Of a DNA stretch of 10,249 nt, positions 1-6,395 are shown piece after piece. The DNA comes from Bacteroidales bacterium UBA5762. GTDB taxonomy: Bacteria > Bacteroidota > Bacteroidia > Bacteroidales > TTA-H9. Position 1 is the first letter of the stretch, and each line of letters begins with the position of its first letter. The position numbers and the translations under genes were made by a program. The stretch covers positions 34,533-44,781 of the forward strand of contig DIEY01000101.1 in assembly GCA_002418865.1 (NCBI GenBank), given 5' to 3'. Below the pieces are notes generated by a model that saw only the letters and a list, made by a program, of their open reading frames with translations, was not told where the DNA came from and did no database searches.

Positions 1-143
1 TCCCACTGAGGATGGATATAATAATTATAGATGGTATGCGTGCAAAGTGTCTTTTGATAACTCCTCCCAAAGAACGGACTTCGCATGTCGCGAGCCGCAT
101 TGTATAAATGGTACCAATTGCTGTATGGTTCTAAGTCTTGCAT
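1..143 (-). CDS. N-terminal fragment of a conserved Bacteroidota protein of unknown function (cut by window edge)
   Basis: The minus strand reads open from an ATG at 143-141 to the left edge, giving 47 complete codons. An in-frame TAA lies four codons upstream, with no other usable start between, so the start is well fixed. The peptide begins MQDLEPYSNWYHLYNA and continues with an RDMRSPFFGRSY segment and a TIYNYYIHPQW segment. It is rich in aromatic residues and has no signal peptide or membrane segment. I recall this pattern (SPFxGR followed by IYNYYIHPQWD) from a soluble Bacteroidota family usually annotated as hypothetical; that is memory, not a search. It is transcribed divergently from the helicase gene, and a TAnnTTTG promoter candidate lies 73-80 bp upstream of its start. 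No function can be assigned. Confidence 0.75.
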   Translation of the reverse strand, partial: MQDLEPYSNWYHLYNAARDMRSPFFGRSYQKTLCTHTIYNYYIHPQW

Positions 144-215
144 CGTAACACTTTACTTGAAATAATTCCATTAATTTGTTTAACAAGATGTATGCCTTTA
201 GTCTTATTCTTATTA

Positions 216-245
216 CAAAGATAATTCATCCGCAATAATTTGAAA
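216..245 (-). promoter_or_regulatory. Candidate Bacteroidota-type promoter for the leftmost gene
   Basis: On the minus strand TATCTTTG (216-223) matches the Bacteroidota -7 consensus TAnnTTTG. TTTC (242-245), an imperfect -33 TTTG element, lies 18 nt upstream of it. Transcription would start near 209, leaving a leader of about 65 nt before the ATG at 143. The match and spacing are visible in the sequence; activity is inferred. Confidence 0.45.
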
Positions 246-503
246 GTTATATCGAATTTGAAACCACAATTGTTTAAAAATAAACTACTTACTTTAAATT
301 TTTCTGAGATTTAAAGAATTGTAAACAAGCAGATGCCTCTTCCTTTTTTTGGGGCGATTTATATTCATAGCACGAAGCATTTTTGATGTTTCTCATTTGT
401 GAAAATTTTAATTTTTCTTTAACCATTTGGCAAATTTTTTGGGGTTTCAAGCTTTTTTTATGTTCACAACTTTTTGAATTTTAGGCCAATAAATAAAAAT
501 ATT

Positions 504-518
504 TCATCTTAAAGATGA
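504..518. promoter_or_regulatory. 15-bp perfect palindrome upstream of the helicase gene
   Basis: TCATCTT-A-AAGATGA is a perfect 7+1+7 inverted repeat. It lies just upstream of the candidate -33 element (from 524) of the helicase promoter, a usual position for an operator. The AT-rich context makes a chance palindrome possible and no regulator is encoded nearby. Confidence 0.3.
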
Positions 519-522
519 TGAA

Positions 523-553
523 ATTGGTCTATGAAAGATTATCATTAATTTTG
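523..553 (+). promoter_or_regulatory. Candidate promoter for the helicase gene, nearly abutting its start codon
   Basis: ATTG (523-526), 19 nt, then TAATTTTG (546-553) fits the Bacteroidota -33/-7 arrangement (TTG, about 19 nt, TAnnTTTG). The -7 element ends only 4 nt before the ATG at 558, so the transcript would begin at or within a few bases of the start codon. If real, the mRNA is essentially leaderless. Because the region is AT-rich, a chance match remains possible. Confidence 0.4.
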
Positions 554-557
554 ATTC

Positions 558-3500
558 ATGAAGACTAGCAGGTTCGAAATTTATAAAGCCTCAGCTGGGT
601 CGGGTAAGACCTTTTTGCTGAGCATACATTATCTCACTCTGGTTTTGGAAAATCCTGAGGTTTGTTTTCGAGTTCTTGGTCTTACATTTACTAACAAGGC
701 AGCCAAAGAATTAAAGGAACGCATATTATTTTTTCTGGGTTTGCTGGCTCAACTACCTAAGTATCATAATGATGAACTCAAAGCCAGCATTTTAAAAAAT
801 TTGAAAAATGAGGGATGGAATATTGATGAGAGACAAACCCAACAAAAGGCATTAACAGCCTTACAATATATTTTGCATCATTATACTTATTTCTCAATTT
901 CCACTATCGACGCATTCATGTATAAAATAGTGAATTCATTTACTTTCGACATGCAAATTGCGGATGATTTCGATGTGGAGCTCGACGCCAATATTTTGAT
1001 TGATGAAGCTATTCACCGTTTACTCGATCAGGTTGGACAGGAAGAACCTATTACGGATTTACTCCAAAATATTTTGCTCGAAATGGTAGATGATGAAAAA
1101 GGTTGGAACATCGAAAAAGAAATCAGAGAGATGGCTCAAATCATCTTTCTCGAAAAATCTAATGATCCCTTACGCGAGTTGAATGCGTTTCAGCCTAAGC
1201 AAATACAGCAAACATCTTCAAAAGTGAGAGAGTATAGCAATAAAATACAGAGTTGTGCTCAACGAATAGCTCATGACATTTTAAATAAAGTTGAAAGTGC
1301 TGGACTTGGCGAAAGTAATTTTAGGGGAAAATCGAATAGTTTCTTGGCATGGGTAAAGAAATTCACCGAGGAAGATATTGATATCAAGGATATTTCTTAT
1401 TTTATGGCGGTGCAAAAAGCTCTTGAGTTCGATGATTGGTTTACAGGTAATAACGAGCAAGAACGGAAGATGTTCGAGCCGATAAAGGAAGAGGTGAAAG
1501 ACAATCTCAAGACATTGACTCATTTAAGAAGCGAATATTTGCTGGCTAACATAGTTTATAATTCACTATTTCGTTTGCCATTGTATTCCGATTTATATCG
1601 TACGATAGAGCAAATCAAACTTGAAAAAAACGTCCGGCATATCAGCGATTTCAATCGATTAATATCACAACACATTCGTTCTGAGCCTGTTCCTTATATT
1701 TATGCCAGATTGGGCTTGCGTTTCAAACATTTTTTGCTCGATGAATTTCAAGATACTTCCGTCATGCAATGGCACAATCTGGTTCCTTTGCTGCATAATG
1801 CTCTATCTAACAGCGAAGATGGATATGCTCGTATTGTAATCGTGGGTGATGGAAAACAAAGCATTTATCGTTGGCGTAATGGTGAGCTCGAAATTTTTGA
1901 AAATCTGCCGAAAATTTATAGAAAGCCTGATCAACAAAATTTTGAAGATGCTGAAAATTTATTTTCTTCATTTACTCCACCCAACCCCAATATCCTGAAA
2001 GAAAACTTTCGTTCCTTGAAAAACATTGTTGAGTTTAATCAGAATTTTTTCGGTTATATAAAAGAAAAATTAGGCAATGCAGCACAAAGAATTTATAGCG
2101 ATACACAACAAGTGGCTGACAAAAGCCGTCATGGAGGTTTGGTACAATGGGAATGGGTAGCAAAGAATGATGAGAAAGATGATTCGGATGGACATTTGGA
2201 AAGGATTTATCAAATTATAGATGAATTGCTAAATTGTGCCGAGAAGAAATATCCTCTGAATGAGATTGCGATCTTGGTGAGGAAAAATATTGAGGCTCAA
2301 CGCATTGCAGATTTCCTAATTAGAAAAAAGATTCCTGTGGTTTCGCCCGACTCGCTTATGTTGAGTCAATCGGATAGTGTCCGGCGAGTGATTTCATGGC
2401 TCAGGCTAATAGCTCAGCCCGACGACCGACTTGCTTTAGCTACTGCTATCGAATTAAATCAGGGAATGATAGGCGTGCCGGATGCAAACAACCTTCTAAA
2501 TTTGAATCAACTGAGGGGAGAACAGTTGTTGGAAGAAGTCTTTGGATTTAATTCTTCCAATTTATCCTTCTATGATCTTTACACATTGACTGTTTATATT
2601 TTAAGAAGCTGCCATTTGAATGATCCACCCGATGTGTTCTGTATGGCCCTTCTCGAACAGGTAAAGGGACAAAATCGCTATAAACCACTTTCATTAGAAA
2701 AATTTCTCGACGAATGGGATCAGAATCAAGACCATTGGGCCGTTAGCTTTCCTGAAAATATGAACGCCATTCGAATAATGACCATCCATAAAGCTAAGGG
2801 ACTTGAATTTCCCATAGTGATACGTCCTTATCTGTTTTCACGACCTGATTATCATTCTACGGAATGGGTCGCTTCGTCTAAAGTTTTGAATGATAGAAAA
2901 AATGGCTTTTGGTCGAATTTCGAAATTCCTTGGCTCTACCTTAATTCTTCATCTAAACTCAAGGATTCGGACATCAAAGGTCTGCAAGAATTTTATAACG
3001 AAGTAACAGAAAAACAATTAATAGAAGATCTTAATTTAATGTATGTGGCCTTTACCCGTGCCAAGGAAAGGCTCTATATTTTAGCCTATCCTCCGTCTTC
3101 GAAAGATTCTGATTCTAATCTTCTGGTAAATTCGAGTATGGGAGTATTGAAGGAGCATTTTGGTTTTAACGATGGACAAGTTTTTACCTACCCTAAAGAT
3201 GGTTTTATGAAAAGTGGTGAAGAGGAAACGAAGAGAGAGGGAGAGGAGGAGACGAAGAGACAAAGAGATGGAGAGATGGAGAGATATGGAGAAGAAGAGG
3301 AAATAGTAAGAAGTGGGGAAGGAGAGAATGGGAGAATGGGAGATAGAGGGATAGAAGAAAAAGTTATTTCTGCAAACATGCTACCTAAAAGGCATTTAGC
3401 GCCTAAAGAGTGGAAAGCTTTTTCACCCGATATGGAACGAGAGTGGGGTGCAATGATTCATTTGCTTTTGAGTCGCACGCACGAGCCTGAGGTCTTGAAA

Positions 3501-3863
3501 GAAGTTCCAGAGTTTCACCAAATGACAAAAAAAATGGGCGAAACTTTTGGTTCCGCCCTCATAGAAAAATTGCGAATTTTAAAAGATGACCCGTTGTATT
3601 CAGTTGTTTTCGAACGTCAGGGAGAAAAATTAACCGAAAGGGAAATTCTTTTACCCGATGGGAAATGGCTTCGCCCCGACCTTGTTGTCCTTGGCAAAAA
3701 TTTTACTGTAATAATTGATTATAAAACCGGGCAACCAAATACTCAATACAAAGAGCAAATGCGTGAATATATCAAGGCTTTATCGGACGCTGGATTTCCT
3801 TCAGTGGAAGGCTATCTGGTATATTTAGGAAATCCTCCACATATCGAAAGAATCGGTATTTAA
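558..3863 (+). CDS. RecB/AddA-type UvrD-family helicase with C-terminal PD-(D/E)XK nuclease
   Basis: ATP-driven superfamily 1A helicase joined to a RecB-type nuclease, the subunit that unwinds and degrades double-strand break ends before RecA loading. Motifs in order: Walker A ASAGSGKT (11-18); motif Ia TFTNKAA (about 44-50); DEFQDT Walker B (395-400); GDGKQSIYRWR (430-440); ENFRS (482-486); TIHKAKGLEF (742-751); YVAFTRAKERL (829-839). The nuclease domain has His968, Asp1041, Asp1054-Tyr-Lys1056 and QxxxY (1067-1071), so both activities look intact. The 1101-residue length fits AddA/RecB. The start is supported because the conserved FxIYKASAGSGKT block begins at residue 6. Residues about 885-934 are an unusual Glu/Gly/Arg/Lys low-complexity linker. 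AddA normally works with AddB, often encoded next to it in Bacteroidota; no addB is visible here. The exact name (AddA, RecB-like, UvrD-domain protein) is less certain than the family. Confidence 0.93.
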   Translation: MKTSRFEIYKASAGSGKTFLLSIHYLTLVLENPEVCFRVLGLTFTNKAAKELKERILFFLGLLAQLPKYHNDELKASILKNLKNEGWNIDERQTQQKALTALQYILHHYTYFSISTIDAFMYKIVNSFTFDMQIADDFDVELDANILIDEAIHRLLDQVGQEEPITDLLQNILLEMVDDEKGWNIEKEIREMAQIIFLEKSNDPLRELNAFQPKQIQQTSSKVREYSNKIQSCAQRIAHDILNKVESAGLGESNFRGKSNSFLAWVKKFTEEDIDIKDISYFMAVQKALEFDDWFTGNNEQERKMFEPIKEEVKDNLKTLTHLRSEYLLANIVYNSLFRLPLYSDLYRTIEQIKLEKNVRHISDFNRLISQHIRSEPVPYIYARLGLRFKHFLLDEFQDTSVMQWHNLVPLLHNALSNSEDGYARIVIVGDGKQSIYRWRNGELEIFENLPKIYRKPDQQNFEDAENLFSSFTPPNPNILKENFRSLKNIVEFNQNFFGYIKEKLGNAAQRIYSDTQQVADKSRHGGLVQWEWVAKNDEKDDSDGHLERIYQIIDELLNCAEKKYPLNEIAILVRKNIEAQRIADFLIRKKIPVVSPDSLMLSQSDSVRRVISWLRLIAQPDDRLALATAIELNQGMIGVPDANNLLNLNQLRGEQLLEEVFGFNSSNLSFYDLYTLTVYILRSCHLNDPPDVFCMALLEQVKGQNRYKPLSLEKFLDEWDQNQDHWAVSFPENMNAIRIMTIHKAKGLEFPIVIRPYLFSRPDYHSTEWVASSKVLNDRKNGFWSNFEIPWLYLNSSSKLKDSDIKGLQEFYNEVTEKQLIEDLNLMYVAFTRAKERLYILAYPPSSKDSDSNLLVNSSMGVLKEHFGFNDGQVFTYPKDGFMKSGEEETKREGEEETKRQRDGEMERYGEEEEIVRSGEGENGRMGDRGIEEKVISANMLPKRHLAPKEWKAFSPDMEREWGAMIHLLLSRTHEPEVLKEVPEFHQMTKKMGETFGSALIEKLRILKDDPLYSVVFERQGEKLTEREILLPDGKWLRPDLVVLGKNFTVIIDYKTGQPNTQYKEQMREYIKALSDAGFPSVEGYLVYLGNPPHIERIGI
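3212..3360 (+). repeat. Purine-rich low-complexity tract inside the helicase gene
   Basis: About 150 bp of almost pure A/G with short tandem words: GAGAGATG-type units near 3268-3290 and GAGAATGG repeated with period 8 (3324-3340). It encodes the charged linker (about residues 886-935) between helicase motif VI and the nuclease domain, and the frame stays open throughout. The word GAGAATGGG recurs in the intergenic repeat at 4331-4339, so the tract resembles this genome's non-coding repeat sequence more than the surrounding gene. Confidence 0.7.
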
Positions 3864-4216
3864 TGATCTTCGCGTTTACGTACAATGTAGAATAAAGCCA
3901 ATCCGGGGAAATAGCCAAGTGTGTTAGCAAGGATATCGTATATTTCAAATGCTCGTCCTTCATGGCCAAGGTCTTGCAAAATCTCGAGCCCTAAACCATA
4001 AAACATTACAGCGAATAAAGGAAGTAATACTAAACTACCTCTGAAAAAATTTGGCCAAGCCCACATCAACAAGAAAGAAAAACCTGTGTACATCAGAAAA
4101 TGAATGATTTTATCCGCTCCGCTGAATAATTTTACGCTAGGCAAATCATTCGATGGCATCAAACTTAAGATGGTGATTAAAGCTAAATAAGCGAAAAAGA
4201 TAAGTTTTCTCTTCAT
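3860..4216 (-). CDS. VanZ-family small integral membrane protein
   Basis: 118 residues with about four hydrophobic segments (roughly 5-20, 38-55, 61-80 and 95-112). VanZ-family landmarks are present: SLMPSNDLP after the first helix, ADKIIHFLMY (34-43) with Asp35 and His39, and the GLEILQ...GRAFEIYDILANTLG block (76-101) with Glu78, Gln81, Arg88, Glu91, Asp94 and Asn98. The family is named for teicoplanin-resistance VanZ, but most bacterial members, including short ones like this, have no known function; a resistance role should not be assumed. Its TAA shares bases with the helicase TAA on the opposite strand, so the two genes converge with no spacer. The region upstream of its start is occupied by repeat A, and no clear promoter or ribosome binding site is visible. 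Confidence 0.85.
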   Translation of the reverse strand: MKRKLIFFAYLALITILSLMPSNDLPSVKLFSGADKIIHFLMYTGFSFLLMWAWPNFFRGSLVLLPLFAVMFYGLGLEILQDLGHEGRAFEIYDILANTLGYFPGLALFYIVRKREDH

Positions 4217-4234
4217 GAGAAAGGATAGGTATTT

Positions 4235-4252
4235 GGTGGGTGGGGGATGGGG
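4235..4252 (+). other. G-run cluster next to the VanZ gene start
   Basis: The plus strand carries GG, GGG, GGGGG and GGGG runs separated by 1-2 nt, directly before repeat A and 19-36 bp upstream of the VanZ-family start. It could form a two-tier G-quadruplex or simply be a decayed extension of the GATGGGT heptamers. No function is shown. Confidence 0.3.
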
Positions 4253-4256
4253 AATT

Positions 4257-4445
4257 GTGAGTAGAAAGTTTGAAAGTTATAAAGTTTATAAAGTTGGAAA
4301 GTGGCAAAGAGGATGGGTGCATGGGTGATGGAGAATGGGTGATGGAGTTTCAGTTATCAGTTGTCAATACTAAGTTATTACTTATTAGTTGATAATATGC
4401 GTTTATCAGCGAGAAAGAAGTTGTTCTCGCAAATGTTCGCAGAAA
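4257..4445 (+). repeat. Composite repeat, copy A (inverted relative to copy B at 8528-8723)
   Basis: This intergenic element between the wzi-like stop and the VanZ-family start aligns along its full length with the reverse complement of 8528-8723. A perfect 30-bp match covers 4335-4364 versus 8612-8641, and a perfect 21-bp match covers 4257-4277 versus 8703-8723. Modules in plus-strand order: units of AGTnnnAA type (about 4259-4313); GATGGGT-like units (about 4312-4347); 7-nt units related to TCAGTTA (about 4348-4395); and a hairpin (4409-4430) followed by TTCGCAGAAA. There is no coding frame, no terminal inverted repeat and no evident target duplication, so it does not look like a standard MITE. 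Confidence 0.8.
4409..4430. other. Conserved hairpin at the end of repeat A
   Basis: GCGAGAA (4409-4415) and TTCTCGC (4424-4430) form a perfect 7-bp stem around an 8-nt loop. It lies about 45 nt past the wzi-like stop codon in the direction of transcription. No U-run follows, so it is not a canonical intrinsic terminator, although it could protect or end the wzi-like transcript. The same stem with a different loop occurs in copy B. Confidence 0.55.
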
Positions 4446-4475
4446 ATCAGCTGTCTCCTCCACTCTATTTTTTCC

Positions 4476-6098
4476 TCAAAAATCATAATAAAGTTTCTCC
4501 AAAGATGTGGAAAGTCCGATGTAAATAAATAAAGTTTGATCATTGGCGAGGTCATTTTTTAACTGACGGTAAACTATCCCCGCCGAGAGATTGAGATTAT
4601 AGGCTGGATTAATGATCCATGAAGCCTTGAAATCGTGCCGCCAGAGAATGCTTTTGAGCCCTTGACCAATGTAATTTCCGTAATCAAAAGGATGATTGCT
4701 GTATGAAATAAAAATGTCTTTTCCGAAATTGAGTCCTGCAGTATCAGCACCGTATTGTACCCTCTGTAATTGATACACAAAATGCCAACGTCCATGATGA
4801 TAGCGGATGAAGTTCTGAGATTCAACCAAGTTTGCACCCATTGGATGAGCCAGTGGTTCACTGTAATGGCCGTAGTTGGTAATGGGTTCGGAATGACTAT
4901 AAGTATAGGGCCTTATAACATTTACCTCTGCTTGAAGATCGAGCCCTGAAAGTTTGAATATATCAAACCATTTCACCCCTATTTGAAAGGCTTGTTTATT
5001 AGCCCACCAACCTTTACCACTCGTTACTTCTTTCAACTTAAACTCATCTAACAAAAGCTGACCGTAAAATGCAGTTTTTTCCCCAATCGTATAACTAATA
5101 TTCAGTCCCATGAGCGCATTATCGGGCGATCCAAGCGAAAACTCCACGGGACGGTAAAAAATAATAGGATTTAAATAATTAATATCAAACCCCCGATAGC
5201 CTGTACTGTCTTGGGCTTGCCAGATGATGGCTTCGAATAAACCTACTTTTAATCGATTAGTGATGTTGGTGGTTAAATAATGAAAAGTGCCATATTTTTT
5301 CCTATATCCTAAATTTTCTGAATGGGGCGCTTTTCTGTCCATAAATTCAGCATACAGGTTAATGTATTTGATTCTCCAGATTTGTGTCGAGATTAAGAAA
5401 TAAGGATAAGGGAAGTGGGCATCACCTAAAAGCAACGAGCGATATCCATCTCCAAAGAAATTCCTGCCATGTCCCAAGCGAAAATTGAAATACTTATTGG
5501 GACTGAATGAAATATATCCTTCAGACCTCGAAAAATCATAACCATCAGTCTTGAATCCCTTATAGGCTCCTTGCTGTGGAATCACCCATTTTGATTGAAT
5601 ATCCTTATCGATATAGGAAATGAATGTGGCTTGATTTTCGTAAAATCTTGTAGCAAAGAAGAATTTCGAACCAATATTTCCTTCAGCCATAAATCCTCTC
5701 GTGTTAACCCACGCATTGTCATCATTCTCGAAATCACGACCTACTTCAAAGTTGACTAATGGATTCACTGCAAAATGAAAATCTTTTCCTGTGATTTGAA
5801 TCAAATCTTCATAAAAAACCTTTTTCCAAATCCATTCTCCAGCCTTTCCCTTCCATGGTGACTTAAGGGGCTGATACAGCAGTATGCTATCGTAATTAAT
5901 CAACTGATTAACTTCATTTCTGAGATAGGGTCTTACTGAAGTATGAAAGTTAGCTTCAGGATGATATAAATAACGGTCGGGGAGGAGAAAATCAGGGTTA
6001 GTGCTTCTTTCTAAAGCTGGTTGAGAGTATAGGAGTTGAGTACTTATCGATAAAAAAAGAAGAAGAAATATTTTGGGGTTTATCTTGCAAAGAGGCAT
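4476..6098 (-). CDS. Wzi/RemB-type outer-membrane beta-barrel protein
   Basis: 540 residues. The N-terminus is a signal peptide (charged start, hydrophobic core about 9-24, likely cleavage near YSQ-P), and the protein ends in Phe after alternating hydrophobic and aromatic strands, as outer-membrane barrels do. Landmarks I associate with the capsule-assembly Wzi family and the flavobacterial gliding protein RemB are GHGRNFFGDGYRSLLLGD (209-226) and LNPIIFYRPVEFSLGSPDN (309-327). Wzi in E. coli anchors capsule at the surface; RemB is a surface protein needed for gliding in Flavobacterium johnsoniae. Either relation fits; the FYRPVEF motif leads me toward the RemB-like Bacteroidota branch. The gene lies 297 bp downstream of the dehydratase gene on the same strand, suggesting a surface-polysaccharide role, but the gap leaves co-transcription uncertain. 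No gliding gld/spr genes are in the window. Confidence 0.75.
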   Translation of the reverse strand: MPLCKINPKIFLLLFLSISTQLLYSQPALERSTNPDFLLPDRYLYHPEANFHTSVRPYLRNEVNQLINYDSILLYQPLKSPWKGKAGEWIWKKVFYEDLIQITGKDFHFAVNPLVNFEVGRDFENDDNAWVNTRGFMAEGNIGSKFFFATRFYENQATFISYIDKDIQSKWVIPQQGAYKGFKTDGYDFSRSEGYISFSPNKYFNFRLGHGRNFFGDGYRSLLLGDAHFPYPYFLISTQIWRIKYINLYAEFMDRKAPHSENLGYRKKYGTFHYLTTNITNRLKVGLFEAIIWQAQDSTGYRGFDINYLNPIIFYRPVEFSLGSPDNALMGLNISYTIGEKTAFYGQLLLDEFKLKEVTSGKGWWANKQAFQIGVKWFDIFKLSGLDLQAEVNVIRPYTYSHSEPITNYGHYSEPLAHPMGANLVESQNFIRYHHGRWHFVYQLQRVQYGADTAGLNFGKDIFISYSNHPFDYGNYIGQGLKSILWRHDFKASWIINPAYNLNLSAGIVYRQLKNDLANDQTLFIYIGLSTSLEKLYYDF

Positions 6099-6395
6099 AA
6101 AAATGAGTTTTTGATATTAAATGTAAGATGATAAGAAGCGGGAAAGGGGAGAAGGTGTGAAGATGAGAGACTTTGAGAGGTGGAGACTGGGTAAGTCCGA
6201 AATGATGAAAATGATGAAAGAATTGATGGAAGATTAATTTAATCAGAACATAATGTCCACTTTCGGATGTGACATTTTTTATTCTTTATCAATGATTATG
6301 CAAGATTATCTAAAAATCAAGCAGGAGTTGAATTTAATTTATGGTAAAGAATATTTTTATTTGAAGAATAGGTAATTTGGAAGATATCTCTCATT
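6099..6395. other. Intergenic region between the wzi-like and capD-like genes
   Basis: 297 bp with no convincing coding frame. Plus-strand bases about 6127-6196 are purine-rich with GAGA/GGAG words like those in the helicase linker, followed by a 9-bp tandem pair ATGATGAAA (6202-6210, 6211-6219). A stem-loop is listed separately. I found no good TAnnTTTG promoter in front of the wzi-like gene. Confidence 0.55.
6252..6276. other. Imperfect stem-loop in the wzi-capD spacer
   Basis: AATGTCCAC (6252-6260) and GTGACATT (6269-6276) pair with a single bulged C around an 8-nt loop. On the plus strand a T-rich run follows, like an intrinsic terminator, but no plus-strand gene ends nearby. On the minus strand, where the flanking genes lie, an A-rich stretch precedes it and no U-run follows. 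It might be a weak bidirectional terminator, a processing site between the two genes, or an operator. Confidence 0.35.

Larger units (their letters stand above)
144..557. other. Divergent AT-rich intergenic region
   Basis: These 414 bp separate the leftmost gene (minus) from the helicase gene (plus). I see no coding frame, tRNA or insertion sequence. It holds the two divergent promoter candidates and the palindrome listed separately. Two copies of a T6-7/G4 word occur (344-354 and 435-444); both lie in generally T-rich sequence and are probably not significant. Confidence 0.6.

Noticed and set aside
1281..1523. Minus-strand 80-codon frame inside the helicase gene
   Set aside because: A shadow of the helicase coding sequence with no supporting features.
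3188..3379. Minus-strand frame of 63 codons rich in Ser/Pro/Leu/Phe
   Set aside because: It is the antisense of the purine-rich helicase linker; its composition is a product of the repeat and it lies wholly within a real gene.
3860..4216. Glycopeptide resistance function for the VanZ-family protein
   Set aside because: Family membership alone does not imply resistance, and no other van genes are in the window.
4312..4395. CRISPR-like array from the regular heptamers
   Set aside because: Units are only 7-8 nt and directly adjacent, with no spacers, and no cas genes are present.
4257..4445. Possible MITE or insertion sequence remnant
   Set aside because: The ends show no terminal inverted repeats and no target-site duplication, and no transposase fragment is nearby; a composite simple-repeat element describes it better.
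6318..6394. 25-codon minus-strand frame just after the dehydratase stop
   Set aside because: No ribosome binding site, no hydrophobic or motif signature, and a length expected by chance in AT-rich DNA.
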